This document shows, in pieces, positions 1 to 6,768 of a stretch of DNA of 12,069 nucleotides (within the stretch, counting starts at the first letter, position 1; each line of letters starts with the position of its first letter). The notes below the pieces were generated by a model, which was not told the origin of the DNA, ran no database searches, and worked only from the letters and a program-made list of their open reading frames with translations. Source of the stretch: Oscillospiraceae bacterium (GTDB taxonomy: Bacteria; Bacillota_A; Clostridia; Oscillospirales; Oscillospiraceae); contig JAEDOK010000044.1 in the NCBI GenBank assembly GCA_016302005.1, positions 1 to 12,069 on the forward strand. The letters are read 5' to 3'. The translations under genes were made by a program, and so were the position numbers.

Positions 1-22
1 GTAAGCATCGCGAAAATACGTC

Positions 23-86
23 TCGTACCAATCACGGTATCGCAATTAAAATGCACGTTGCACATTTTAATTGGTGATTGGTATGA
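23..86. repeat. Large bulged hairpin (inverted repeat)
   Basis: Two nested inverted repeats fold into one long stem. The inner arms CAATTAAAATG (43-53) and CATTTTAATTG (63-73) pair perfectly over 11 bp around a 9-nt loop. The outer arms (23-35 and 74-86, core ACCAATCAC / GTGATTGGT) pair over 13 bp including one G-T wobble. The outer and inner stems are contiguous on the right side but separated by a 7-nt bulge (GGTATCG, 36-42) on the left. Function is unknown; it could be a small mobile repeat, an RNA structure in a 3' UTR, or the end of an upstream transcript. The pairing is seen directly; any role is inference. Confidence 0.75.
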
Positions 87-87
87 A

Positions 88-136
88 ACGCAGCCCCCTC
101 CTCGAATCGGACAATTCGGGGAGGGGGCTTTTGCGT
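88..136 (+). terminator. Strong intrinsic-terminator-like hairpin
   Basis: A 15-bp stem (93-107 with 114-128, one T-G wobble, loop CGGACA) starts GCCCCCTCC and closes GGAGGGGGC, followed on the plus strand by TTTT (129-132). Outside the T-run, ACGCA (88-92) can also pair with TGCGT (132-136). The T-tract suits a plus-strand transcript arriving from left of the window. On the minus strand the stem lies just after the trkH stop, so it may also end the trkA-trkH transcript, although the tail there is poor in U. Confidence 0.75.
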
Positions 137-140
137 ATTA

Positions 141-1610
141 TTAATGCTTTCTCCATGTAGAGGGGCGGAACAGCAGGAGCATGGGGAAGATCTCCAGCCT
201 GCCGAACAGCATATCCAGCGACAGAACGATCTTCGACAAGGCGGAGAAATTCGCGTAACTGCCCAGCGGGCCGATCTCAATGCTTACGCCGGGGCCGATG
301 TTGTTCAGCGTGGCAAGCACCGAGGTGACGGTCGTATCCGCGCCGAAATTATCGAACGCGACCAACGCGATGGAGAGCAGCACGATGAAAAGGTACACGA
401 TCAAAAACGCGCTCGTGCCGCGAATGACATCGGAGCTGACGCGTTTTCCATCCACGGTCATGACCTCGACGGCGTGCGGATGCAGCATATGGCGAATTTC
501 CGAGCGGGCGTATTTGAACAGGATCAGCAGACGGCTGACCTTGATGCCGCCGCCCGTCGAGCCTGCGCACGCGCCGACGACCATCAGGGCAACCAAAATC
601 ACCTTGGAAAACTCCGGCCAGAGGGAGAAATCCACCGTGCCAAAGCCCGTGGTCGTGATGATCGAGCCGACCGAGAAGGAGACATGGTGCACCGCCTCCC
701 CCACCGTGGGGAAGTAGCCGCCCGTCAGCATCAGATTCAAGGTGATGAGCGCAATGGCGGCAAAAATAATGCAGAGGTAGCATTTTAATTCGGAGTTCTT
801 CCAAATCAGGCGGAATTTCCGGCAGATCAGGAAGAAATAAATCGAGAAATTCACGCCGAACAGAATCATTGCAACCGTCGTGACGGACTGGACATAGGGA
901 GAATAGCTTGCCAGCCCGTCCGCTCGCACCGAGAAGCCGCCGGTGCCCGCGCTGCCGAAGGTCAGGCATAGGCTGTCAAACAGCGAGATCTCGCCCCAGC
1001 CGAATAAATTGCCAAGCTGATAGGCAAGAATCTGCAGCAGGGTCATTGCAATGTAGATGGTATACAGGATCGCCGCTGAGGTGCGCATTTTCGGCACCAT
1101 CTTGCTCACGGAGGGACCCGGCGACTCCGCGCGCAGCAGATAAATGCTCTCGCCCGACATCGGCACCACCGCGAGCATGAACACAAGCACGCCCATGCCG
1201 CCGAGCCAGTGGGTAAAGCTCCGCCAGAACAGCAGGCAGTGCGGCATCGCCTCAACATCGGTCAAAATGCTTGCGCCGGTGGTCGTAAAGCCGGAGATCG
1301 TCTCAAACAACGCGTCTAAATAACTCGGGATCGCGCGGCTGAACCAAAAGGGCAGCGCACCCACGAGCGAAATCACAATCCATGAAAGGGAAACCATCAC
1401 AAAGCCGTCCCGTGCGTGCATCGTGCGACGCGTCTTCGGCTTCAGGAGGATCAGCGGCAGCCCGACGAGTACGCATACGCCGATCGCCGCAAGGAGGCTG
1501 TAAAGCTCCTTTTCTCCGTAGAGCAGCGCGACGATGCAGGGCAGCAGCAGAAAGCCGCCGATCAGCAGGAGAACATAGCCCAAAAGGGACAGAATCATTC
1601 GGTAGTTCAT
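141..1610 (-). CDS. trkH: TrkH-family potassium uptake channel subunit
   Basis: Membrane-embedded K+ translocating subunit of a Trk/Ktr system, working with the TrkA gating protein encoded just upstream. The 489-residue protein is the usual TrkH length and is highly hydrophobic. Four pore-loop filter segments of the SKT superfamily are visible: TTTGAS (109-114), SAGTGGFS (220-227), TTTGFGT (319-325) and NNIGPG (436-441). The GACAGSTGGGIK stretch (347-358) and the terminal GRLEIFP motif (470-476) are also typical of TrkH. The start ATG overlaps the trkA stop as ATGA (1607-1610), with only a weak Shine-Dalgarno, so translation is probably coupled to trkA. It is transcribed from the trkA promoter and followed by a GC-rich hairpin. 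The family call is firm; whether H+ or Na+ couples transport cannot be read from the sequence. Confidence 0.96.
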   Translation of the reverse strand: MNYRMILSLLGYVLLLIGGFLLLPCIVALLYGEKELYSLLAAIGVCVLVGLPLILLKPKTRRTMHARDGFVMVSLSWIVISLVGALPFWFSRAIPSYLDALFETISGFTTTGASILTDVEAMPHCLLFWRSFTHWLGGMGVLVFMLAVVPMSGESIYLLRAESPGPSVSKMVPKMRTSAAILYTIYIAMTLLQILAYQLGNLFGWGEISLFDSLCLTFGSAGTGGFSVRADGLASYSPYVQSVTTVAMILFGVNFSIYFFLICRKFRLIWKNSELKCYLCIIFAAIALITLNLMLTGGYFPTVGEAVHHVSFSVGSIITTTGFGTVDFSLWPEFSKVILVALMVVGACAGSTGGGIKVSRLLILFKYARSEIRHMLHPHAVEVMTVDGKRVSSDVIRGTSAFLIVYLFIVLLSIALVAFDNFGADTTVTSVLATLNNIGPGVSIEIGPLGSYANFSALSKIVLSLDMLFGRLEIFPMLLLFRPSTWRKH

Positions 1611-2977
1611 GCCCGCGCTCTCCGTTTGTCGAGGATGTCGTCGAGGTCGTTCAGCCCCGTCACGGTCGTCACGACGATGACGGTGTCGCCCGGCTCAATG
1701 GTGTCCTTGCCGCCGGGTGTAAGGATCTTGCCGCCGCGGTTGATTGCGCCGATGAGCAGATTCGGCTGTAAGGTAAGCTCCATGAGCGGCTTGCCGCAGA
1801 CAGCGGATTTCGCCGTGGCACGGAATTCCAGCGCCTCGACACGGTTGCCGACCAGCTTGTAAAGTGTTTCCACATTTGAGCCGAGGGAATTCTGCATCGC
1901 ACGGACATAGCGGACGATGTGATCGGCTGCGATATACCGCGGATGGAACACGCTGCCCAGATCCATCTGCTTGATGATATGTGAGAAGGTGGTGCGGTTG
2001 ATTTTCGTGACGATTTTCGCGTGGGTGATGCTGCGGGCGTAGAGGCTCATCAGCACATTTTCCTCGTCAATGCCTGTCAGGGAGGCAACCGCGTCCATTT
2101 TTGCGATGCCCTCCTCGGCAAGCAGGCGCTCATTCGTCGCGTCGCCGTGAATGACGGTGGCCTCCGGCAGCACCTCGGAGAGGTGGGCACAGGTCTCGGG
2201 ATTTGCCTCGATGATCTTGACACTCGCGCCGAAATCCAGCATCAGCCTTGCGAGGTAATAAGAGATTCTGCCGCCGCCGAGGAGCATCACGCGCTTGACG
2301 GGATCGGTCTGAATGCCGATCTTGCGGAAGAATTTGGCAGCGGTCTTCGGCTTGGCGACGAAGCTGATGCGGTCGCCCGTCTGCAGCCGGAAGTTGCCGG
2401 AGGGGATAAAGACCTCGTGCTCGCCGCGCTCCACCACGCAGATCAACACGCCGGTTTGCAGTCTGCCCAGCGTCTGCAGAGTCATGCCCGCGAGGGGCGA
2501 GGTCTCGGCCAGACGCACCTTGTGCAGTTCCACGCGGCCCTTGGAGAAGGTGTCAATCTTGATTGCGGAGGGCGACCGTAGGATGCGCGCGATCTCCAGC
2601 GCGCTGGCAAGCTCCGGATTGAGCGCCATGCTCAAGCCGAGGTCGTCCTGTACCAGACGGATGCCGGCGGAGTATTCGGGATTGCGGACGCGGGCGATGG
2701 TGTTGCCCACGCCCAGCTTTTTGGCAATCAGGCAGGCAAGCAGATTCTCCTCATCCGTGGACATGACCGCGATGGCGAGATCGGAACGGTCAACGCCTGC
2801 CTCTTTTTGTGTTTCAAGGGTGATGCCATTGCCCTCCACGGTCATCACATCGAGGGTATTGACCGCGTCAAGGGCGTCGGCGCTGCGGTCAATGACCGTG
2901 ATCTCATGTCCCTCGCGCAGAAGCTGGTCTGCAAGGGTCACGCCGATTTTCCCCGCGCCGATGATTACGATTTTCAT
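1607..2977 (-). CDS. trkA: TrkA, peripheral K+ uptake regulator with tandem RCK domains
   Basis: Cytosolic nucleotide-binding subunit that gates TrkH. The 456 residues form two RCK repeats: RCK_N 1 (about 1-120, dinucleotide motif GAGKIG at 7-12, acidic D30 ending beta-2), RCK_C 1 (about 146-224), RCK_N 2 (about 228-348, motif GGGRIS at 234-239, with the last Gly replaced by Ser) and RCK_C 2 (about 372-452). This tandem layout matches classic TrkA rather than single-RCK KtrA. The ATG at 2977 was chosen because the protein then begins directly at the Rossmann strand MKIVIIGAGK and AGGAGG lies 11 nt upstream; an in-frame ATG at 3085 would add 36 residues unlike the family and would lie upstream of the predicted promoter. 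It is first in a two-gene operon with trkH, overlapping by 4 bp. Confidence 0.96.
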   Translation of the reverse strand: MKIVIIGAGKIGVTLADQLLREGHEITVIDRSADALDAVNTLDVMTVEGNGITLETQKEAGVDRSDLAIAVMSTDEENLLACLIAKKLGVGNTIARVRNPEYSAGIRLVQDDLGLSMALNPELASALEIARILRSPSAIKIDTFSKGRVELHKVRLAETSPLAGMTLQTLGRLQTGVLICVVERGEHEVFIPSGNFRLQTGDRISFVAKPKTAAKFFRKIGIQTDPVKRVMLLGGGRISYYLARLMLDFGASVKIIEANPETCAHLSEVLPEATVIHGDATNERLLAEEGIAKMDAVASLTGIDEENVLMSLYARSITHAKIVTKINRTTFSHIIKQMDLGSVFHPRYIAADHIVRYVRAMQNSLGSNVETLYKLVGNRVEALEFRATAKSAVCGKPLMELTLQPNLLIGAINRGGKILTPGGKDTIEPGDTVIVVTTVTGLNDLDDILDKRRARA

Positions 2978-3014
2978 GGATTCGTGTGCCTCCTGTCGGA
3001 TGCTTTCTTGGAAT

Positions 3015-3043
3015 ACCATAGCACATTTCATGCAGGAAAGCAA
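3015..3043 (-). promoter_or_regulatory. Predicted sigma-A promoter of trkA-trkH
   Basis: On the minus strand, -35 TTGCTT (3043-3038), a 17-bp spacer, and -10 TATGGT (3020-3015) preceded by TG as in an extended -10. Transcription would start near 3008, giving a leader of about 30 nt before the trkA ATG at 2977. That is too short for a c-di-AMP or other K+-linked riboswitch. Confidence 0.6.
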
Positions 3044-3057
3044 CCGTGAAGTGCGAA

Positions 3058-3071
3058 AGAAGCCGGCTTCT
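3058..3071. promoter_or_regulatory. 14-bp perfect palindrome upstream of trkA promoter
   Basis: AGAAGCCGGCTTCT is a perfect palindrome with its nearest edge 14 bp upstream of the predicted trkA -35. The position would suit an activator or an upstream operator site. No regulator is identified, and a 14-bp palindrome can arise by chance. Confidence 0.3.
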
Positions 3072-3083
3072 GCCTCAGAGATC

Positions 3084-3120
3084 AAATATAAAGCATCCTC
3101 CCGCGTTTTACGGGAGGATG
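3084..3120 (-). terminator. Terminator after the PAP2 gene
   Basis: A perfect 10-bp stem (3094-3103 with 3111-3120, sequence CATCCTCCCG on the plus strand) with a 7-nt loop, starting 5 nt past the stop of the PAP2 gene on the minus strand. It is followed there by a T-rich tail, CTTTATATTTGAT. It separates the PAP2 transcript from trkA-trkH. Confidence 0.7.
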
Positions 3121-3125
3121 GTGTT

Positions 3126-3824
3126 TTAAAGAATCTTGCATAGGCGGGTCTTCATGAATTTTTCATTCAAATGTTCCAATACATTGGGCAGCTTCGTAAA
3201 GCGGGCGGCGAGCCAGCCGATTTCCGCGACGGCGATGCCGGAGATCACATCAAGCAGGACATGCTGCTTGGTAAAGAGCGTCGATGCAAAGACGAGCAGC
3301 GTGCCGATGGTGCAAAGCACGCCCGTCAACGCACGATGCCGCAGGGATCTGCACTCGTAGATGTACCTTGTGCCGAGCCATGCCACAAAGCAGTGGATGG
3401 ACGGGAAGAGATTGGTGGGCGTATCGATCCAATAGATAAACCGCATCACGAATGGGATAAAGCCGCTGCCCTCCACCTCGGGGCGGACATTCGTGGTTGG
3501 CAGCACCACAAAGAAGACGAGGCAGATCAGCTTTGCGACGAAATCCGCCGCTGCCAGCCGGTATGCCAGCTTTGGGCTTTCTCTTGCGACGGTGGTATTT
3601 TGATAGATCCAAAATATGAAGGTGCCGATATAGACCAGCACCCACGCCGGTTGAAAGGGGGTCGCCCGGTCGAACGCTGTCGTCATATCGAGCGCGTCGG
3701 CATAACCGGTGAAGAGCTGAATGAGCTTTGCGCCCTGATAGGCGAGAAGATTCATCAGTCCGGTCAGCGTCAGCGGCAGAATTGCATAGGTCGGGATGAT
3801 TTTGCGCAGGGTGCGCCGAAACAT
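3126..3824 (-). CDS. PAP2-family membrane phosphatase
   Basis: Predicted integral-membrane acid phosphatase that would remove phosphate from a lipid or polyprenyl pyrophosphate on the outer face of the membrane. The 232-residue protein has about six hydrophobic segments and the three PAP2 signature blocks: LPTTNVRP (108-115, catalytic-site R114), FPSIH (140-144, H144) and STLFTKQHVLLD (181-192, H188 and D192). A typical N-terminal Lys of block 1 is not obvious at the usual spacing, as in PAP2 relatives of the inositol-phosphorylceramide synthase type. The ATG at 3824 was chosen because GAGGTGA lies 6 nt before it; the ATG at 3851 overlaps the -10 box of the promoter and cannot be used from that promoter. 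Substrate unknown; candidates are undecaprenyl pyrophosphate and phosphatidate-type lipids. Confidence 0.88.
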   Translation of the reverse strand: MFRRTLRKIIPTYAILPLTLTGLMNLLAYQGAKLIQLFTGYADALDMTTAFDRATPFQPAWVLVYIGTFIFWIYQNTTVARESPKLAYRLAAADFVAKLICLVFFVVLPTTNVRPEVEGSGFIPFVMRFIYWIDTPTNLFPSIHCFVAWLGTRYIYECRSLRHRALTGVLCTIGTLLVFASTLFTKQHVLLDVISGIAVAEIGWLAARFTKLPNVLEHLNEKFMKTRLCKIL

Positions 3825-3849
3825 GGGGGTCACCTCGGTTTTTTCTAAC

Positions 3850-3877
3850 ATTATAGCGGAAATCTGCGGAAAGTCAA
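3850..3877 (-). promoter_or_regulatory. Predicted sigma-A promoter of the PAP2 gene
   Basis: On the minus strand, -35 TTGACT (3877-3872), a 16-bp spacer, and a perfect -10 TATAAT (3855-3850). The start point would fall near 3843, giving a leader of about 20 nt with the GAGGTGA ribosome site. The promoter lies immediately after the stop of the upstream phosphoesterase gene (3880-3882). No terminator is seen between them, so some read-through is possible. Confidence 0.75.
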
Positions 3878-3879
3878 TC

Positions 3880-5748
3880 TCACGCTTCGATAATATTGAT
3901 GCAATAGCGCATCAGAATTACCGCAAGCTGGGCGCGGGTGGCGTTGCCCTGCGGGTCGAGCCGCTGATTGCCGACGCCGCTGATCAAGCCTTCGGCGACC
4001 GCCCACGACATTGCGCCCTGTGCATAGCTGCTGATGCTGCCTCGATCGCCGAATGCCGAAAGGTCAGCGAAAGCAGAGATGGGATAACCTTTGTAACTCG
4101 TGTAGCGGAGCAGTATAGTCGCCGCCTGTTCGCGGGTCACTTCTTCCTCAGGGGCAAACTTGCCGCCGCCAACGCCGTCAATGATGCCGCGCAGCTTCCC
4201 CCATGTTACGGCGGAGCTGTACCACGCTGACGCAGGCACGTCGATGAAATCCGTACCCGGCAGAATCGCGGGGGAGCCCTCCAAACGGTAGAGCACCGTC
4301 ACGAGCATGGCGCGGGTCATGGTACCCTCGGGATCGAAGCGCCCCTCTGCGACGCCGTTGAACATGCCGTGGGAGATCGCGTAATCCACGCCGTCGTGAT
4401 ACCACTGGCTGCGGTCTAAATCCTCGTATTGCAGAGAGAGGCAACGGCTTTCCGTGAAATGAACCGTCAATGTGCAGTCGGCAGCTTGGTCGGAGAAGAA
4501 AAACCTATTACCGTCCTGCGTAACGGTTGCTGCATCTGCCGGTGTGAGCGTCCAGCCGCTGACGGTGTAATTCTCGTTCGGCACGGCGAGAACGTAACCG
4601 GTTTTCACCGTTACCTTGCCGTAAGCTGGCGCGTCAGAGGCGGCATTGACCGTGTATTCCGAGCTTGTCAGCAGGGGTATGGTCAGCGGATAATCGGCGA
4701 CCGCGCCCTCACTCGGCTTTCTCGGATCTGTCTGACCAAGCGACTCGGCAGCGGTGTATGCGCCGGTTTCATCATAGCGCGAGAGGACAATACGGTTGTC
4801 ATAGATCGTCAGCACCGAGAGGGTGAGAGTATCATTGGTGGCGCTTGTGGAGTAGCCGACATAACCGGCATTCATATAGGTGAAGTTGAGCGTCTGTCTG
4901 TTGCTGCCTGCCGCGCCGTGGCTTGGCGTGTTGACATCCAGCGTCTGACCCCGGGCGACAAAGTTGACCGCGCCACCCCAGTCTGCCTCATAGTCCGCAG
5001 CAGCGCCGGAATGGTTATGCCCGAAGAGAAACAGGACATTCAGTTCCTCGGCGGCTTCGTTCAGCTCGGAGAAAATGAGACTTGCGTAGGGGTTGTCGCC
5101 GCCGTTATAGCGGGTGGAATAGTGCAGCGGGACATGGCAAAGCACAAGGATCGGGCGCAGCTCCTTTGCCGCGCTCAGCTCGTCCATGCACGCGCCCAAA
5201 CGCTGCGCTGTCGCGGAGATCGTACTTTCCATTGCAGCGGTCTGACTGTATGGAAAGTCCTTTTCGTTGATGACATATACGAGATAAGCGTCTTCCGCGT
5301 CATAGGGCTGCAAGCCGCTTTCGGCAAGCGCGGGCGTACCCTCATAGTCGTGGTTGACCTGCGTGAAGACTGTTGTGTGTGAGGCGGTATAGCCGACGCC
5401 GAAGGTATTATCCAGCATCGAGCGGATATAACCGATGCCCTCGCTCGAGCAATGCGTGCCGTCGCCGTCCGACTGGAAGTGGTCGGTATAGTCTCCGACA
5501 AACAGCGCCGCGTCAGGTGTTACGCCGTCGGCTGCGACGGAGGAGAGAAGCGCTTTCAGCGAGACCGCGCGGGGCTGCTCGTCCAGCGGCGTATCGTCGT
5601 AGAGAAAACGGTTATAGGAGGGACTGTAGCAGTTGTTTTGAAAATCCGAACCAAGCAGGATCGTGACGGGAGTCTCCGCCGCCTGCGCAAACGGCAGACA
5701 GGACAGCAACAGGATAAGGATCAGCAGAGCGGGAACGGCGCGTTTCAT
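3880..5748 (-). CDS. Secreted metallophosphoesterase with three C-terminal SLH domains
   Basis: Predicted extracellular calcineurin-like phosphoesterase attached non-covalently to the cell wall. The 622-residue protein starts with a Sec signal peptide (Lys/Arg then a hydrophobic core, likely cleaved after AQA at 21-23). Metal-site motifs follow: SDFQ (34-37), GDYTD (85-89), NHD (132-134), CHVPLH (204-209) and GHNH (243-246). Residues about 355-435 form a beta-rich linker. Three SLH repeats lie at about 443-490, 503-549 and 566-614, each with the DxxxSxWY- or GxxDGxxxGxFxPxxxxTR-type core. Oddities: the first motif has Gln instead of the common His (D-x-Q), and the usual GNHD is VNHD. Its ATG has AAGGAGG 9 nt upstream and lies only 4 bp after the gtrA stop, so the two are cotranscribed. 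Substrate unknown; nucleotides, sugar phosphates or teichoic-type polymers are possible. Confidence 0.9.
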   Translation of the reverse strand: MKRAVPALLILILLLSCLPFAQAAETPVTILLGSDFQNNCYSPSYNRFLYDDTPLDEQPRAVSLKALLSSVAADGVTPDAALFVGDYTDHFQSDGDGTHCSSEGIGYIRSMLDNTFGVGYTASHTTVFTQVNHDYEGTPALAESGLQPYDAEDAYLVYVINEKDFPYSQTAAMESTISATAQRLGACMDELSAAKELRPILVLCHVPLHYSTRYNGGDNPYASLIFSELNEAAEELNVLFLFGHNHSGAAADYEADWGGAVNFVARGQTLDVNTPSHGAAGSNRQTLNFTYMNAGYVGYSTSATNDTLTLSVLTIYDNRIVLSRYDETGAYTAAESLGQTDPRKPSEGAVADYPLTIPLLTSSEYTVNAASDAPAYGKVTVKTGYVLAVPNENYTVSGWTLTPADAATVTQDGNRFFFSDQAADCTLTVHFTESRCLSLQYEDLDRSQWYHDGVDYAISHGMFNGVAEGRFDPEGTMTRAMLVTVLYRLEGSPAILPGTDFIDVPASAWYSSAVTWGKLRGIIDGVGGGKFAPEEEVTREQAATILLRYTSYKGYPISAFADLSAFGDRGSISSYAQGAMSWAVAEGLISGVGNQRLDPQGNATRAQLAVILMRYCINIIEA

Positions 5749-5752
5749 GGGA

Positions 5753-6181
5753 TTATTCCTCCTTTTTTGTCTCTCGGAATGCGAAAAAGCGCTGCCCGAG
5801 GTAGTTGAAGCCGACGAACAGACACATGCCCGTCAGCATGGCGAGATTATCGCGCACAGTCTTTGATGCGCCGGACAGTAGATGATATACGGCAGGCTTT
5901 GCAAGACCGTAGGCGAGCAGGTAGCACACCACGATATTCAGTGCGAAACGGACGATCACTCCGACACCGCTGCCTTTGTATTTGAAGGTAAAATAGCGGT
6001 TGAGAAAATAGCTCATCACGCTTGCCAGTGCGTAGCTGACCGCCGTGGATGCCCAATAGCCCATGCCTGCCCAGTTGTAGAGCAAAAACATCAATCCGTT
6101 GCCGACGAGCGTATTCAGCACGCCGACCAGCAGAAATTTCCACAGCTTTGCGTCAAAGAGCGACAAAAGCTTTTTTTTCAT
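5753..6181 (-). CDS. GtrA-family membrane protein
   Basis: Small four-helix membrane protein of the GtrA/DPMS-like family, whose members are thought to flip or bind polyprenyl-phosphate-linked sugars for cell-surface glycosylation. The 142 residues show four hydrophobic segments (about 14-35, 43-61, 75-95, 111-130) and the family hallmarks NRYFTF (61-66) and NYLGQRFFAF (126-135). The ATG at 6181 was chosen over one at 6238 because GGAGG stands 7 nt before it and the protein then starts MKKKLLSLF, the usual GtrA beginning. It is the first gene of an operon with the SLH phosphoesterase. No glycosyltransferase is in view, which is unusual because GtrA genes often neighbour one. The family is clear; the cargo is unknown. 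Confidence 0.9.
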   Translation of the reverse strand: MKKKLLSLFDAKLWKFLLVGVLNTLVGNGLMFLLYNWAGMGYWASTAVSYALASVMSYFLNRYFTFKYKGSGVGVIVRFALNIVVCYLLAYGLAKPAVYHLLSGASKTVRDNLAMLTGMCLFVGFNYLGQRFFAFRETKKEE

Positions 6182-6209
6182 ATGCAGACCTCCAAAGGAT
6201 ATTATTATC

Positions 6210-6238
6210 ATCATAGTAGAAAACAGAGAAAAAAGCAA
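6210..6238 (-). promoter_or_regulatory. Predicted promoter of gtrA-phosphoesterase operon
   Basis: On the minus strand, -35 TTGCTT (6238-6233), a 17-bp spacer, and -10 TATGAT (6215-6210). The -35 lies within the T-rich tail of the preceding terminator. The leader would be about 22 nt. The AT-rich stretch offers other possible -10 boxes, so the exact element is uncertain. Confidence 0.5.
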
Positions 6239-6267
6239 GAAAAATCCTCAGCCAAGCGGCTGAGGAT
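6229..6267 (-). terminator. Intrinsic terminator after the 6274-6714 gene
   Basis: A perfect 10-bp stem (6244-6253 with 6258-6267, ATCCTCAGCC on the plus strand) with a 4-nt loop begins 7 nt after the stop codon on the minus strand. It is followed by a T-rich tail ending in six T residues (6234-6229). Confidence 0.85.
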
Positions 6268-6273
6268 GGAGGC

Positions 6274-6714
6274 TCATTCCCAACAGGTCCAAATATCGCC
6301 TTCACTGGAAGCGGTGAAGATCGGTTCGCCGTCCGTGGAGAGGTAGCATAGCACAACGGTCAGCGCGCCGGAGCGGCACTGGGCAGTGATGTCGAGGTCG
6401 ATGGAACGCGCCTGATCCAAATAGGTCTCCGGCGCAAGCTCGTCTACATAGACCTTTCCGCCGATGCTGCACGCATCCTCATAGGACAATGAGGAAACGC
6501 GGGAAAGCGTTAGGGTATTGGTTTTCCTGTCATACTCCCACGCGAACTCCGGCAGCTTCTGCGCGGCATATTCCTCTACGGAAAGTCCGTCTGCGGCAGT
6601 TTCCGTTTCCTGCGTCTCTCGGTAGAGCGAGACAAAACGGATGCACAGAAATATGCCCGCAGTGAGGAGAACCACTAAAATAATCGCGACGCCGATAATC
6701 AGCCATTTTTTCAT
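6274..6714 (-). CDS. Membrane-anchored hypothetical protein
   Basis: I do not recognise the family. The 146-residue protein begins MKKWLIIG and has a single hydrophobic segment (about 4-27), followed by a Glu/Thr-rich stretch and a soluble domain of about 110 residues, so it is probably anchored in the membrane with the domain outside. The domain contains tyrosines, acidic residues and two cysteines besides one near the membrane. It ends in Trp-Thr-Cys-Trp-Glu. The ATG at 6714 is preferred over one at 6756 because AAGGTGG sits 7 nt upstream and a predicted promoter -10 (6741-6736) would overlap the longer form. It follows the lipoprotein gene with a 54-nt gap and its own promoter, and is closed by a strong terminator. 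The pairing with a small lipoprotein suggests an envelope role, which is inference. Confidence 0.75.
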   Translation of the reverse strand: MKKWLIIGVAIILVVLLTAGIFLCIRFVSLYRETQETETAADGLSVEEYAAQKLPEFAWEYDRKTNTLTLSRVSSLSYEDACSIGGKVYVDELAPETYLDQARSIDLDITAQCRSGALTVVLCYLSTDGEPIFTASSEGDIWTCWE

Positions 6715-6735
6715 CTTTGCACCACCTTCACCAAC

Positions 6736-6764
6736 AGTATAGCGCAAAGGACACAAAAAGTAAA
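6736..6764 (-). promoter_or_regulatory. Predicted promoter of the 6274-6714 gene
   Basis: On the minus strand, -35 TTTACT (6764-6759), a 17-bp spacer, and -10 TATACT (6741-6736). It begins 4 nt past the stop codon of the lipoprotein gene. The leader would be about 15 nt. Confidence 0.55.
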
Positions 6765-6768
6765 GAGT

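Noticed and set aside
32..280. Minus-strand 82-codon frame over the left hairpin and the trkH end
   Set aside because: It overlaps trkH in another frame and passes through the terminator and the hairpin; the codons come from inverted repeats.
2978..3008. Riboswitch in the trkA leader
   Set aside because: The predicted leader is only about 30 nt, too short for any known K+- or c-di-AMP-related riboswitch.
2313..3143. Plus-strand 276-codon frame
   Set aside because: Antisense to trkA and its promoter; Ser/Arg-rich composition typical of a shadow frame.
4429..5382. Plus-strand 317-codon frame
   Set aside because: Antisense to the SLH phosphoesterase, whose domains and motifs are clear; no family match and no ribosome site.
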